This document shows, one piece after another, positions 37,271 to 48,065 of a stretch of DNA of 64,000 bases. The notes under the pieces were generated by a model that was not told where the DNA came from, ran no database searches, and saw only the letters and a list, made by a program, of their open reading frames with translations. The DNA is from Citrobacter sp. Awk 4 (GTDB lineage Bacteria; Pseudomonadota; Gammaproteobacteria; Enterobacterales; Enterobacteriaceae). Location: contig NZ_JANEWG010000018.1 in the NCBI RefSeq assembly GCF_028069725.1, positions 20,089 through 84,088 on the forward strand. The letters are read 5' to 3'. The position numbers were made by a program, and so were the translations under genes. How positions within the stretch are numbered: position 1 is the stretch's first letter; every line of letters starts with the position of its first letter.

Positions 37271-38614
37271 TCAGAGCAGGCCGCAACGCCGCTTGCTGCG
37301 TTCTTCCGCCTCCTGGTACAACACAAACTCATCATAGACCGGACAACCTAATGCCTGCTCGAAGGCGTCACGGCTGGCATTACCGTGGCTGCGTGCCTGG
37401 GTTTCATTGCCGAGATTTGACTGAAAAATTCCCGCCGCGCTCACCGGCAGAAAATCTTCATAGGTAATGGGTTGCGCCACCACCCACCCACGCTCGATAA
37501 GCGGTTGCGGGTCATCTCCCGCATGGATCGCCTGACGATGCGCCTCGCCCGATGGCGTCAGGCGATAGCGAAACCAGGCCAGTCCTTGCTGGCGCAGGAG
37601 AAATTCGCTGTCGGGAAAGGATTTGAACACGTCCTGCAAATGGAGTTGGTGCGTGAGATTATCTTTACCGGTCCCGGCCTGTTGCAGCAGCGTGTCATAC
37701 AGCGCCCGGCCTTTTGGCGTCAGCGCCACGCCGCGCTGTTCGATTTCACCAAACCTCGCCGAATGAGTTCCCTGCATTTCACCGGCAAACAGCACCGGCT
37801 CTTCCAGCGCTTTAAAACTGGTCTGGCGCAACAGAATCGGCACGTCGCGGCGCGGCGGGCCTTCAATCAAAACTTTGGGTTCGATTCCGCACTCCGGCAT
37901 CATGGATTGCACCCTATCGATGTCCAGCGTACGCGGCGTCAGGTGATTAATATGGCAACCGGGGAAACATACCACGTCAGCAATCAGGCGGTGTTCATTG
38001 TGCAACGCATGGTATGTCGCCTCATCGACCGTGGCATGGCGATGCCAGCGAAAAGTCTCCAGCGCTTCCTGAACAAACTCTCGCGCCTGAGCAAGGGTAA
38101 AACTGCCCTGTGCGTCAAATTCATCCAACAGTTCATGGCAACGCGGGGTAAAAATATCGCGCTTCGCCAGGATCTCTGCCGCTCGCTTTCTGAGACCTTC
38201 GTTCTCGATAAGCTCGAGTCGTAACAACGAAGTAAAGACGCGGAAAGGATTGCGGGAAAGTGAAGCATCATCAATGGGGCGAAAGGCGGTGGAATGCACA
38301 GGGACGCCCGCCTGGGAAAGATCGTAATAGCTCACAGGATACATCCCCATAATGGCGAACATCCTGCGCAGCGTGGAAAGCTCCTGCGCGGTTCCTACCC
38401 GAATCGCGCCGTGACGCTCCACGTTTAGCCGCGCCAGTTCATCGGCATTGGCCAGTTTTTCATGTAGCGTCGGATTATTTTCCAGTACCGACAGATTCAC
38501 GTCAGCGACAAGTTCCAGCAATGTACCGTATTGCGGCACTTCCTGCTGGTACATTGCTGACATTGCCTGCGAAAAGTGTTCCCGAATCTCATCTGCCGTG
38601 ATGGTGTTCGCCAT
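37271..38614 (-). CDS. ydcJ: YdcJ, 2-oxoadipate dioxygenase/decarboxylase (HglS) family
   Basis: 447 residues from the ATG at 38614 (GGAGG 9 bases upstream), the K-12 length. A DUF1338 metalloprotein with a VOC fold. Family members (HglS) convert 2-oxoadipate to D-2-hydroxyglutarate in lysine catabolism using Fe(II). Metal-ligand candidates are in ARLNVERHGAIRVG, CFPGCHINHLTPRTLD and the later FLPVSAAGIFQSNLG region. Divergent from ydcI. Whether this bacterium has the rest of the lysine pathway cannot be judged here. Confidence 0.92.
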   Translation of the reverse strand: MANTITADEIREHFSQAMSAMYQQEVPQYGTLLELVADVNLSVLENNPTLHEKLANADELARLNVERHGAIRVGTAQELSTLRRMFAIMGMYPVSYYDLSQAGVPVHSTAFRPIDDASLSRNPFRVFTSLLRLELIENEGLRKRAAEILAKRDIFTPRCHELLDEFDAQGSFTLAQAREFVQEALETFRWHRHATVDEATYHALHNEHRLIADVVCFPGCHINHLTPRTLDIDRVQSMMPECGIEPKVLIEGPPRRDVPILLRQTSFKALEEPVLFAGEMQGTHSARFGEIEQRGVALTPKGRALYDTLLQQAGTGKDNLTHQLHLQDVFKSFPDSEFLLRQQGLAWFRYRLTPSGEAHRQAIHAGDDPQPLIERGWVVAQPITYEDFLPVSAAGIFQSNLGNETQARSHGNASRDAFEQALGCPVYDEFVLYQEAEERSKRRCGLL

Positions 38615-38913
38615 AATGTCATGCCTCCAGTGAATATTACCTGGAGTGTAGAGAACGCTATTCACTCTGGGGGGAAGAATTTACGAAGTGTGATCTCGCC
38701 TGAATTCGTCCCTACCCCCCGCGTTTACCCCCTCCTCCTCAGATGGCCGACATGCGCCAGGTCGGTAAGCACATCGCAGAACGGTACAAAACATAAGCAA
38801 AACAAAACAGTTGTAACTCAAATGCTTTAAATGTTAATAATAATTTGCTAGCAGGTTATCAAAAACAAACAACTTTACTTGTCACCAACACTGCTCTGTT
38901 TTTAACATCTATT

Positions 38914-39837
38914 ATGGAAAAAAATGGTTTGTTCAGTCAGCGCATTCGCTTGCGCCACCTTCATACTTTCGTAGCCGTCGCCCAACAGGGAACACTGGGG
39001 CGCGCGGCTGAAACCCTCAACTTGAGTCAACCGGCGCTCTCCAAAACGCTTAACGAGCTGGAGCAATTGACCGGAACCCGTCTTTTTGATCGTGGACGCC
39101 TCGGCGCGCAACTCACGCTGCCTGGCGAACAGTTTCTTACCCATGCAGTGAAAGTGCTTGATGCGCTAAACACGGCAGGACAGGCGCTGAACCGCAAAGA
39201 AGGTATCAACCATGATGTGGTGCGCATTGGCGCCCTACCTACCGCCGCGCTGGGGATCCTCCCCGCTGTGATTGGACAATTTCATCAGCAACAAAAAGAG
39301 ACGACCCTGCAAGTGGCGACCATGAACAATCCCATGCTACTGGCGGGTTTGAAATCGGGAGAGATCGATCTGGGGATTGGCCGAATGTCCGACCCGGAAT
39401 TGATGAGCGGACTCAATTATGAATTATTGTTTCTCGAATCTCTGAAACTGGTTGTGCGCCCCAACCACCCGTTGTTGCAGGAAACGGTGACGCTGAGTCG
39501 CGTAACGGACTGGCCGGTCGTTGTCTCCCCTAAAGGCACCGTCCCCCGGCAAAATGCAGAAGCCTTACTGCAAAGCCAGGGTTGTAAAATGCCTTCCGGC
39601 TGCATTGAGACACTTTCAGCGTCACTTTCTCGTCAGCTTACCGTCGATTATGACTACGTTTGGTTCGTGCCTTCCGGCGCAGTCAGGGACGATTTACGTC
39701 AGGCGACGCTGGTGTCGCTGCCAATTCCGTCTCAGGGGGCCGGTGAACCTATCGGGATCCTCACCCGGGTCGATACGACCCTTTCCTCTGCGGCGCAAAC
39801 GCTGATTTCAACGATTCGCAAATCCATGCCTCTCTGA
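38914..39837 (+). CDS. ydcI: YdcI, LysR-family regulator
   Basis: 307 residues from the ATG at 38914, matching YdcI of E. coli and Salmonella. LysR HTH: RLRHLHTFVAVAQQGTLG then RAAETLNLSQPALSKTLNEL (about 10-50); effector domain beyond residue 95. In E. coli and Salmonella it affects acid-stress survival. Divergent from ydcJ, which it may regulate. The ribosome binding site is weak. Upstream frame is open for 23 codons without a good start. Confidence 0.92.
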   Translation: MEKNGLFSQRIRLRHLHTFVAVAQQGTLGRAAETLNLSQPALSKTLNELEQLTGTRLFDRGRLGAQLTLPGEQFLTHAVKVLDALNTAGQALNRKEGINHDVVRIGALPTAALGILPAVIGQFHQQQKETTLQVATMNNPMLLAGLKSGEIDLGIGRMSDPELMSGLNYELLFLESLKLVVRPNHPLLQETVTLSRVTDWPVVVSPKGTVPRQNAEALLQSQGCKMPSGCIETLSASLSRQLTVDYDYVWFVPSGAVRDDLRQATLVSLPIPSQGAGEPIGILTRVDTTLSSAAQTLISTIRKSMPL

Positions 39838-39880
39838 CCCCTTCGCGTTGCCGTCACCCGGCCCGTCATTAGCAGAAAGT

Positions 39881-39903
39881 CAGGCCGGGTCAACCCCGGC
39901 CTG
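39881..39903. terminator. Bidirectional terminator between ydcI and trg
   Basis: CAGGCCGGG and CCCGGCCTG pair perfectly (9 bp, 5-base loop) between two convergent genes. An overlapping, longer pairing with ACCCGGCCC at 39856-39864 is also possible. Confidence 0.75.
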
Positions 39904-39907
39904 TTGC

Positions 39908-41581
39908 TTAGAACGTTTCCCAGTTATCGACATTTGGTGTGGCGGGTTGCGGTGAATACGCCCCCGGCGCGGTTTTGCTCCGGCTTTCGGAGCGCAAACG
40001 AAACGTCCCTACGGCATCGGTTAATCGGGCGGCCTGCGCCTCCAGAGAGGCGGCCGCAGCAGACGCCTCTTCAACCAGCGACGCGTTTTGCTGCGTCACT
40101 TTATCCATCTCTGAAATGGCCTGGCTGACCTGCACAATACCGCGGCTCTGTTCATCCGAAGCGGCGGCGATGTTCAGCATAATATCGGTAACGCGTTTAA
40201 CAGCCTCAACAATCTCCGTCATCGTTTCGCCCGCCGCCACCACTTCGCCCGACCCCTGCTCGGTAAGCCTGACCGACTCGCTGATCAGTCCTTCAATCTC
40301 TTTCGCCGCTTGCGCACTGAGACTGGCAAGGGTGCGGACTTCACTGGCGACCACGGCAAATCCGCGCCCCTGTTCACCCGCGCGTGCAGCCTCCACGGCG
40401 GCATTCAACGCCAGAATATTGGTCTGGAACGCAATACTGTTGATAACCGCCGTGATTTCGGAAATCTTCTTCGAACTGGAGGAGATATTGCCCATCGTTT
40501 TCACCACGCCAGAAACCATCTGGCCGCCCCGACTGGCTTTGTCTGAGGCGTCTTCCGCCAGTTTGCTGGCATGATGCGCGTTATCGGCATTTTGTTTCAC
40601 GGTCGCGGTTAACTCCTCCATGCTGGCGGCCGTCTGTTCTATCGCAGCCGCCTGTTGTTCCGTACGTGAAGAGAGGTCGGCGTTACCCGCCGAAATTTCA
40701 CTGGTGCCGCGATAGATCTCTTCCGTCCCCTGGCGGACCGTGCCAACGGTCCGCACCAGCGCGTGCTGCATTTTTTGCAGATGACGGCTCAGGCGACCAA
40801 TTTCACTGCCTCCGGCGAGATCATCCTGTAGGGTCAAATCACCGGAGGCAATCTGTTCGATACGTCGGGCAGCACGTTGCAACGGCTGAATCACGGTGCG
40901 ACGTAGCACGATAAACGTCATCAAAGTCAGGACCAGCGCCAGCGCAAATGCGCCAATCATAAACATCAGCCCCAGTTGGCTGCGCTGGTGCGCCTGAGCA
41001 CTCAGCCGGTTTGCGCGTTCAGCACGCAGTTCAACCGCGTGTTGCAAGGTGGTGTTATACGCGCTGTCCAGCGGTCGAGCCTGTTCGTTTTCATGGTTGA
41101 TGATGGCTTCAAACATGCCATTTTTGGCGTATTTAAGCATCGGCTGCAAACCGTCGATATAGGCGGTAAATCGGGCGCGCAACGCGTCATCCAGCGCTTC
41201 ATCGGCGGGCGTTTTCACGGCTCGCGCCATCCAGGCGTTAAACCCCTCCTGCGCCAATTTGATGCGTGTTTCCGCCTCATTGATGTTCGCTTTCATGTCT
41301 GCCATTTCAGCTATACGGCTGGCGGCGCCAGCATGGATCAGACTGATACGTGCGGTTCGCAGGTGGTCAGCACTACTGGATAGTCCCATGCGCACCTGTA
41401 TTTCATCCGTTACATCGCGTAGGTCGCAGTCTGCCTGCAACAGAAAATAGCCTGCCAGCCCCGAACTGAGCGCGAACAAAAGCAGGATGCCACCGAGAAT
41501 GGAGGAAAACAGCGGAACCAGCCGGATATGATGCAAAAAGCCCAGCTTATGCGGTGCCTGCATCGATGATGTATTGTCCAT
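39908..41581 (-). CDS. trg: Trg-like methyl-accepting chemotaxis protein
   Basis: 557 residues from the ATG at 41581 ([21 protein letters not shown]). Order: TM1 (about 25-50), periplasmic four-helix sensor (to about 205), TM2, HAMP, methylation helices, and the signalling tip with [20 protein letters not shown]. Matches E. coli Trg, which senses ribose and galactose through their binding proteins. Unlike K-12 Trg, which lacks it, this protein ends in NWETF, the pentapeptide that tethers CheR and CheB. The sensor region is more diverged than the cytoplasmic part. Confidence 0.93.
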   Translation of the reverse strand: MDNTSSMQAPHKLGFLHHIRLVPLFSSILGGILLLFALSSGLAGYFLLQADCDLRDVTDEIQVRMGLSSSADHLRTARISLIHAGAASRIAEMADMKANINEAETRIKLAQEGFNAWMARAVKTPADEALDDALRARFTAYIDGLQPMLKYAKNGMFEAIINHENEQARPLDSAYNTTLQHAVELRAERANRLSAQAHQRSQLGLMFMIGAFALALVLTLMTFIVLRRTVIQPLQRAARRIEQIASGDLTLQDDLAGGSEIGRLSRHLQKMQHALVRTVGTVRQGTEEIYRGTSEISAGNADLSSRTEQQAAAIEQTAASMEELTATVKQNADNAHHASKLAEDASDKASRGGQMVSGVVKTMGNISSSSKKISEITAVINSIAFQTNILALNAAVEAARAGEQGRGFAVVASEVRTLASLSAQAAKEIEGLISESVRLTEQGSGEVVAAGETMTEIVEAVKRVTDIMLNIAAASDEQSRGIVQVSQAISEMDKVTQQNASLVEEASAAAASLEAQAARLTDAVGTFRLRSESRSKTAPGAYSPQPATPNVDNWETF

Positions 41582-41751
41582 GACCGTCGACTCTCTTGTA
41601 GGTGAATGCGCAAAAAACACGCCCGTGAGAGGATCATCGGCATCTCCCGACAATTGCTTACCCTGAAAAGCGCCATGCTCGTCACATTTCAGAACAATTC
41701 ATTCCGGAAAATTCAGGAAAGTGCCAGCGGCAGATACCGCTGGCGGAGTGC

Positions 41752-43178
<1,427 letters not shown>

Positions 43179-43188
43179 ACGCCCTCCA

Positions 43189-43208
43189 TACTATAGGGGG
43201 GTATAGTA
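43189..43208. promoter_or_regulatory. FrmR operator
   Basis: Perfect inverted repeat TACTATA - GGGGGG - TATAGTA. AT arms around a central G tract are typical of CsoR/RcnR/FrmR operators. It is 10 bases upstream of the frmR start and would overlap the promoter. Confidence 0.88.
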
Positions 43209-43287
43209 ACAACTTTTGTTAGCCGCTGTAAAACGATGACGTGATGAATGGATAGTTCATGTGAATAATACAGCGGGAGATACACAC

Positions 43288-43325
43288 AAAACCCCGAATC
43301 GTCAGGTGGCCTGGTTTCGGGGTTT
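43288..43325 (-). terminator. Terminator downstream of the 70-residue gene
   Basis: AAACCCCGAA and TTCGGGGTTT form a 10-bp stem with an internal loop containing AGGTGGCCT. On the reverse strand it is followed by TTTTGTGTG. It probably ends the 70-residue gene just before frmR begins. Confidence 0.8.
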
Positions 43326-43359
43326 CTTTCACGCAGGCAGCGTATTGCCTGGCGGTGGT

Positions 43360-43572
43360 TTAATGATGCCGGTATTCTCCGGCACTGTGTTGCGGCCCAA
43401 TGCGTCCTGCTTCAATTAAAATTTCTTCGATAAGCTCTTCAAGGCACTCTTTTCCGTGTTTGTCGCAAACCAGATGCACTTGTCTGCAGATCTCATCCCC
43501 CTTCATACCATCACACAGCGCCGATTTCAGCATGAGCGTCGCCCAGCGTCGGGCTTCAGAGTGAGTCAGCAT
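43360..43572 (-). CDS. Unrecognised 70-residue protein
   Basis: MLTHSEARRWATLMLKSALC and onward, ending GPQHSAGEYRHH. Predicted soluble and helical, with three cysteines and an acidic stretch (ECLEELIEEILIEAG). The ribosome binding site GGGAGG is strong (4 bases from the ATG) and a terminator follows, so this is very likely a real gene. I do not recognise the family. It lies where K-12 has the hokB/ydcA segment. Confidence 0.72.
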   Translation of the reverse strand: MLTHSEARRWATLMLKSALCDGMKGDEICRQVHLVCDKHGKECLEELIEEILIEAGRIGPQHSAGEYRHH

Positions 43573-43690
43573 AACCCCTCCCGATATCTATATCCTTTTA
43601 AGCGTAGTTCGCAGAACAGGCTTTATCCATGTTTAGAGCAAGGATAATGGACCGTGTATGGCGTGCCTGTCAGCCAATTACCAAACCCGT

Positions 43691-43718
43691 TTGTATTCAT
43701 CATACAAATGAATATAAT
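43691..43718 (+). promoter_or_regulatory. rydC promoter
   Basis: -10 TATAAT (43713-43718) and -35 TTGTAT (43691-43696) with a 16-bp spacer. The -10 ends 5 bases before the predicted first base of RydC. Confidence 0.8.
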
Positions 43719-43723
43719 ATCCG

Positions 43724-43787
43724 CTTCCGATGTAGACCCGTTTTTTTCACCTGCGTACGGGTCTGGTTAGACGCAGGTGCTTTCTCT
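43724..43787 (+). ncRNA. rydC: RydC, Hfq-dependent pseudoknot sRNA
   Basis: A 64-base RNA whose first 17 bases, CTTCCGATGTAGACCCG, are identical to E. coli RydC; this segment is the single-stranded seed that pairs with cfa mRNA. Stem 1 pairs AGACCCG (43734-43740) with CGGGTCT (43758-43764); stem 2 pairs CACCTGCGT (43748-43756) with ACGCAGGTG (43771-43779), interleaved to give the pseudoknot. Relative to K-12 both arms of stem 2 change together, which is strong evidence for the structure. The tail CTTTCTCT is the Hfq-binding U-rich end. RydC activates cfa and represses yejABEF and csgD. Not in the protein ORF set. Confidence 0.93.
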
Positions 43788-43800
43788 CCCCCGTACAAAG

Positions 43801-43822
43801 AAAAAACCCCGCAAAGGCGGGG
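43801..43822 (-). terminator. Terminator of cybB
   Basis: On the reverse strand GCCCCGCC-TTT-GCGGGG forms a short GC-rich stem followed by TTTTTTCTTTG. It starts 13 bases after the cybB stop. Confidence 0.92.
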
Positions 43823-43834
43823 CGATGAGTGACG

Positions 43835-44365
43835 TCAGGAACGTTTACGCGGCATCATGCGCAACAGCGTATTGTCTTTCCAGAAATAGTGGTGCATCAG
43901 CGCGGCGCCAGCATGCAGAGCAATCACAAAGTAGCCCAGGTTTGCCAGAGTGACATGCCAGGATTTCAACATATCCGAAAGGTCAAAATTGGCTTCGGCG
44001 GCATGTGGCATCACAATCCCAAATGCGAGCCAGGGATTTCCCCGGTTGTAAATCATCAGCAGGCCAATGATCGGCAGCACAATAAACAACAGGTAGATCA
44101 CCAGATGGCCAAGGTGCGCAAGTCCAGTCATCATCGGCTTCGGTTTTGGCACAATCGGCGGCGCCGGATACTTAAGCCGGACTAATAGACGCGTCACCAT
44201 CAATACCAGAATCGAGATCCCGCATGAAACGTGGACCATATTGAACCACGGACGGTAACTGCGCGGCGCAAATCCACGTAATTCCATGGCGCAGTAAGCG
44301 CCTATTACCAGTAAAAAAACCAGCCAATGAATGCCAATTTGTAGGCCAGAATACTTATTGCCCAT
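43835..44365 (-). CDS. cybB: CybB, cytochrome b561
   Basis: 176 residues from the ATG at 44365 (AGGA 6 bases before), the E. coli length. Four membrane helices; haem ligands are His in IGIHWLVF, MVHVSCGI, HLGHLVIY and ALHAGAAL. E. coli CybB is a superoxide:ubiquinone oxidoreductase in the inner membrane. The frame is open for 12 codons upstream, but the internal start matches. Confidence 0.94.
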   Translation of the reverse strand: MGNKYSGLQIGIHWLVFLLVIGAYCAMELRGFAPRSYRPWFNMVHVSCGISILVLMVTRLLVRLKYPAPPIVPKPKPMMTGLAHLGHLVIYLLFIVLPIIGLLMIYNRGNPWLAFGIVMPHAAEANFDLSDMLKSWHVTLANLGYFVIALHAGAALMHHYFWKDNTLLRMMPRKRS

Positions 44366-44508
44366 AACAATTCCTGAATAAAAACAATAAAGCGCCAACA
44401 TAGCGGGCTTTTGTTAAAAATTCATTAACTTTTGTTCCCCCGTTTTCAATCGGTTACGGCGAGTCGCAAGAATGGTGGTTGCCCGCAACGGCAGAGTGAA
44501 CTAAGCCT

Positions 44509-44540
44509 GGTAGGGAAAAAATGAGGCGAATTGCCCTACC
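44509..44540 (+). promoter_or_regulatory. Leader hairpin of gapC
   Basis: GGTAGGG (44509-44515) and CCCTACC (44534-44540) are perfectly complementary and directly precede the gapC ribosome binding site (AGGAG at 44546-44550). A stem here would place the start in a structured leader; an effect on translation is only a guess. Confidence 0.45.
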
Positions 44541-44556
44541 CTGACAGGAGAAAATC

Positions 44557-45558
44557 ATGAGTAAGATTGGCATTAACGGTTTTGGTCGTATCGGTCGTCT
44601 GGTCCTGCGACGTCTGTTGGAAGTGAACAGCCATGTGGATGTTGTGGCAATCAACGATCTCACCTCCCCCAAAATACTCGCTTATCTGTTAAAGCATGAC
44701 TCTAACTACGGGCCGTTCCCCTGGAGCGTTGATTTCACTGAGGATGCGCTGATTGTCGACGGCAAGAAAATTGCCGTTTACGCAGAGAAAGAAGCTAAAA
44801 ACATTCCCTGGAAAACCACCGGCGCCGAGTACATCATCGAGTGTACCGGCTTCTATACCTCCGCAGAAAAAGCCCACGCACACCTCGACGCCGGAGCTAA
44901 AAAAGTGCTGATCTCAGCGCCGGCGGGTGAGATGAAAACCATTGTCTTTAACGTCAATGATGAGACGCTGACGGCCAGCGACCAGATTGTCTCTGTCGCC
45001 TCCTGCACCACCAACTGCCTCGCGCCGATGGCAAAAGCGTTGCATGACAACTTCGGTATTCAGGTCGGCACCATGACCACCATTCACGCCTATACCGGTA
45101 CGCAATCGCTGGTCGATGGCCCGCGAGGCAAAGATCTGCGCGCGTCGCGAGCAGCGGCAGAAAATATCATCCCCCATACCACCGGTGCTGCAAAAGCGAT
45201 TGGCCTGGTGATACCGGAATTAAGCGGCAAACTGAAAGGCCACGCTCAGCGTGTTCCTGTAAAAACAGGTTCAGTCACGGAACTGGTTTCGATTTTGGGT
45301 AAAAAAGTGACCGCTGAAGAGGTCAATAATGCGCTGAAAAAAGCGACGGCGAATAATGAATCCTTTGGCTATACCGATGAGGAGATCGTCTCTTCCGATG
45401 TCATCGGCTCTCACTTTGGCTCGGTGTTTGACGCCACGCAAACAGAGATTACTGAGGTGGGCGATCTACAACTGGTGAAAACGGTCGCCTGGTACGATAA
45501 CGAGTACGGATTCGTCACCCAACTGATTCGTACTCTGGAGAAATTCGTCAAACTTTAA
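44557..45558 (+). CDS. gapC: GapC, glyceraldehyde-3-phosphate dehydrogenase
   Basis: A 333-residue, intact GAPDH. NAD-binding [16 protein letters not shown], Asp34 (AINDLTS, favouring NAD over NADP), catalytic Cys150 in [12 protein letters not shown], and catalytic His near 177 ([10 protein letters not shown]). In K-12 gapC is a disrupted pseudogene at this same place; here no stop or frameshift is seen, so the enzyme should be active alongside the housekeeping gapA. Ribosome binding site CAGGAG. Confidence 0.94.
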   Translation: MSKIGINGFGRIGRLVLRRLLEVNSHVDVVAINDLTSPKILAYLLKHDSNYGPFPWSVDFTEDALIVDGKKIAVYAEKEAKNIPWKTTGAEYIIECTGFYTSAEKAHAHLDAGAKKVLISAPAGEMKTIVFNVNDETLTASDQIVSVASCTTNCLAPMAKALHDNFGIQVGTMTTIHAYTGTQSLVDGPRGKDLRASRAAAENIIPHTTGAAKAIGLVIPELSGKLKGHAQRVPVKTGSVTELVSILGKKVTAEEVNNALKKATANNESFGYTDEEIVSSDVIGSHFGSVFDATQTEITEVGDLQLVKTVAWYDNEYGFVTQLIRTLEKFVKL

Positions 45559-45570
45559 ACACTGGGAGTA

Positions 45571-45601
45571 TGGCCGGGTAGCGTTCACGCTCACCCGGCC
45601 A
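45571..45601. terminator. Bidirectional terminator between gapC and aldA
   Basis: TGGCCGGGT and ACCCGGCCA, perfect 9-bp stem with a 13-base loop, between convergent genes. On the plus strand GCCCGATTTTG follows. Confidence 0.78.
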
Positions 45602-45620
45602 GCCCGATTTTGCTCACCGA

Positions 45621-47060
45621 TCAGGACTGTAGATAGACGACCTGCGTTTGCAGATACTCATTCAGCCCGTGCTTGCCGTCGGCACCGCCAATACCCGATT
45701 TTCGCCAACCCGCATGAAAACCCTGCATGGCTTCAAAGTTTTCGCGATTAATGTAGGTTTCACCGAACTTAAGCCCTTTGATCGCCTGCATTGCAACGCT
45801 CAGATTCTGCGTATAAATAGAAGACGTGAGGCCGTAATCGCTGTCATTTGCCATCTGCAACGCCTGTTCCAGAGTGTCAAACGCCACGACAGGCAGTACC
45901 GGCCCGAAGGTTTCTTCGTGCATGATCGCCATCTCCTGACGCACATCCAGCAGCAGGGTCGGCGGATAATAGTAGCCTTTTCCCTCAACCGCTTTACCGC
46001 CCAGCACCACTCTCGCCCCTTCCTGGACTGCTCTCGCCACTTTTTGCTCCACCCGCGCCAGCGCCGCCGCATTAATCAATGGCCCCATCGCAATATCATC
46101 CCGCTGTGCCGGATCGCCAAACTGGACTGCTTTCATCGCCTCGCCCAGTCGATTAACAAAACGATCGTAGATCCCTTTTTGCACATAGACGCGTTCCGCG
46201 CAGTTGCATACCTGCCCGGTGTTAATCACCCGTGAGTCGACAATCGCTTTAACGGCCAAATCCAAATCCGCATCATCCATCACAATTGCGGGCGCTTTAC
46301 CGCCCAGTTCCAGGCACACTTTGGTGATATTTTTCGCCGCTGCCGTCATGATTTTCTCACCCGCCGTCACGCTGCCGGTCATGCTCACCATCGTCACTTT
46401 CGGGTTGCCCGCCAGTTCCTGTCCCACGGTTTCACCACGCCCTAACACCAAGTTAAAGACGCCGGCAGGCAACCCGACGTCATGCACAATTTGCGCAAAG
46501 GCAATGGCATTATTGGGAGTGAACTCACTGGGTTTAATGACGATTGTATTCCCGGTCAGCAGCGCTGGCGCCAGCTTGCGGGCAATCAAAAAGAACGGGA
46601 AATTCCACGGGAGGATCCCGGTGGTCACCCCAAGCGCGCGTTTGAACAGCAAAATATTTTCACCCGGACGATCGCTTTGCAGAATTTCGCCTTCGTAACG
46701 GCGCGCCCACTCCGCCATGTAGTCGATGTAATCGGCGGTAAAGGCGACTTCCACTTGCGCCAGTTGCTGGATTTTTCCGCTTTCCGCGACGATTAGCGCG
46801 CTGATCTCTGCTGCGCGTTCGCGAATACCCGCCGCAATTTTTCGCAACCACCCCGCCCGTTGTATGGCGGGTAACGCCTCCCAGCCAGGCTGCGCGCGTT
46901 CCGCCGCATCAATCGCCTGACGCGCCTCTTCTGCGCTGCCATCGGGAATGCGGGAAATCAGTTCTTCCGTTGCAGGATTAACCACATCAATCCATGACGT
47001 TCCCTGCCAGCTCACAAACTGGCCATTGATATACATCGGATGTTGTACGGGTGCTGACAT
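45621..47060 (-). CDS. aldA: AldA, lactaldehyde/glycolaldehyde dehydrogenase
   Basis: 479 residues from the ATG at 47060 (AGGAG 6 bases upstream), the E. coli length. Conserved GILPWNFPFFLIARKLAPAL, LELGGKAP and NTGQVCNCAERVYV with catalytic Cys at about 285. Oxidises L-lactaldehyde from fucose and rhamnose breakdown and glycolaldehyde, with NAD. A further in-frame ATG 11 codons upstream is unlikely. Confidence 0.95.
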   Translation of the reverse strand: MSAPVQHPMYINGQFVSWQGTSWIDVVNPATEELISRIPDGSAEEARQAIDAAERAQPGWEALPAIQRAGWLRKIAAGIRERAAEISALIVAESGKIQQLAQVEVAFTADYIDYMAEWARRYEGEILQSDRPGENILLFKRALGVTTGILPWNFPFFLIARKLAPALLTGNTIVIKPSEFTPNNAIAFAQIVHDVGLPAGVFNLVLGRGETVGQELAGNPKVTMVSMTGSVTAGEKIMTAAAKNITKVCLELGGKAPAIVMDDADLDLAVKAIVDSRVINTGQVCNCAERVYVQKGIYDRFVNRLGEAMKAVQFGDPAQRDDIAMGPLINAAALARVEQKVARAVQEGARVVLGGKAVEGKGYYYPPTLLLDVRQEMAIMHEETFGPVLPVVAFDTLEQALQMANDSDYGLTSSIYTQNLSVAMQAIKGLKFGETYINRENFEAMQGFHAGWRKSGIGGADGKHGLNEYLQTQVVYLQS

Positions 47061-47212
47061 GCGCTGCTCCTGTAATTGATTTGTTTTTAACAAGTAAAAT
47101 CATTGTTAATTAATATCAATCATGAAGTAGATACTGCCGTCAGGTTAGCGACTTTGTGAAGCAGTTCATAAAAGAAGCCCCGAAAGAGGCGCAGGAAGGA
47201 CGCTGGTGCAGA

Positions 47213-47252
47213 AAAATCATGCCCGTTTGAGTATAAATCGGCGCAAACGGGC
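47213..47252 (-). terminator. Terminator of ydcF
   Basis: GCCCGTTTG and CAAACGGGC form a 9-bp stem with a 14-base loop, followed on the reverse strand by ATGATTTTTC. It starts 12 bases after the ydcF stop. Confidence 0.75.
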
Positions 47253-47264
47253 AGATAAGATCGG

Positions 47265-48065
47265 TTAACGCAGGGAACGGCTGAGTATTGCCTCATTCAG
47301 GACATCATCGTTTTGCAGGGTCTGCCAGGCGGTCTCAACCTCATCGGGAATATCAATGTGGACAATAAAATCACGTCCACGCGGTCCGTAACCAGCCTCA
47401 TTATCGCGCACCCGCGGGAGTTCTCCCGCAATTAATGACAGGTAACGATCGACGGGCCACACCCCTTGTTCCGCATTCGTAAAATCAACCCCCTCTTCCT
47501 GATGACGCAACACCGGCGTAAAACCAGGAAAGCTGAGCCAACGCGGGGCGTCCGGGTCATCCCGCGTCACACGCCGGAATGTCGCCATCGTGCGGCGCTG
47601 CATGGTGGGGTCCTGCACCACAATCGCCGTGTTAATGGTCATCGGAGCCTGACGAATTAACGCACAGCTAAAACGCGCGTTCTCTCCGCAGTTTGTTGAC
47701 TGGTCTTCCACCCAAATGGATTCGCCTGGAATTTGCCAAAACTGACTGGCAATGTCGGCCAGAATCGCCGCTTCTGCCCGCCCGGCGGTACGTATCGTGT
47801 GATAACGCGGGTGCTCTGCGACCGCCGAATAGAGAAACGTCGTCGAGTGACCAATCCCGCCGCTGATCAGCAGGGGAATACGCAACTCTTTCGCCATTTT
47901 GCACGCCGCATCGATGGTCGGCATGACGGCATTTCCCGCCAGAACGACGCAGTCAGCCTGAAAAGGTTCCTCTGCTGAGAAATCGTTTTGCGCCAGCCAA
48001 AGGCCGACGGTGTTCACTGCCTGTAACGTCACATCAGACAGTGGCGGAAATTGACGCATGTTCAT
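47265..48065 (-). CDS. ydcF: YdcF, DUF218 (ElyC/SanA/YdcF) protein
   Basis: A 266-residue protein with a Rossmann-like DUF218 domain: [20 protein letters not shown] near 40-60, [25 protein letters not shown] and [14 protein letters not shown]. Matches E. coli YdcF at full length; the E. coli protein binds S-adenosylmethionine in a crystal structure, but no reaction is assigned. No membrane span, unlike ElyC and SanA. Ribosome binding site GAGGAGG, excellent. Confidence 0.92.
   Translation of the reverse strand: MNMRQFPPLSDVTLQAVNTVGLWLAQNDFSAEEPFQADCVVLAGNAVMPTIDAACKMAKELRIPLLISGGIGHSTTFLYSAVAEHPRYHTIRTAGRAEAAILADIASQFWQIPGESIWVEDQSTNCGENARFSCALIRQAPMTINTAIVVQDPTMQRRTMATFRRVTRDDPDAPRWLSFPGFTPVLRHQEEGVDFTNAEQGVWPVDRYLSLIAGELPRVRDNEAGYGPRGRDFIVHIDIPDEVETAWQTLQNDDVLNEAILSRSLR

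Noticed and set aside
43629..43832. 67-residue plus-strand ORF over rydC
   Set aside because: It overlaps the RydC promoter, RNA and the cybB terminator; the conserved signal here is the sRNA, not a protein.
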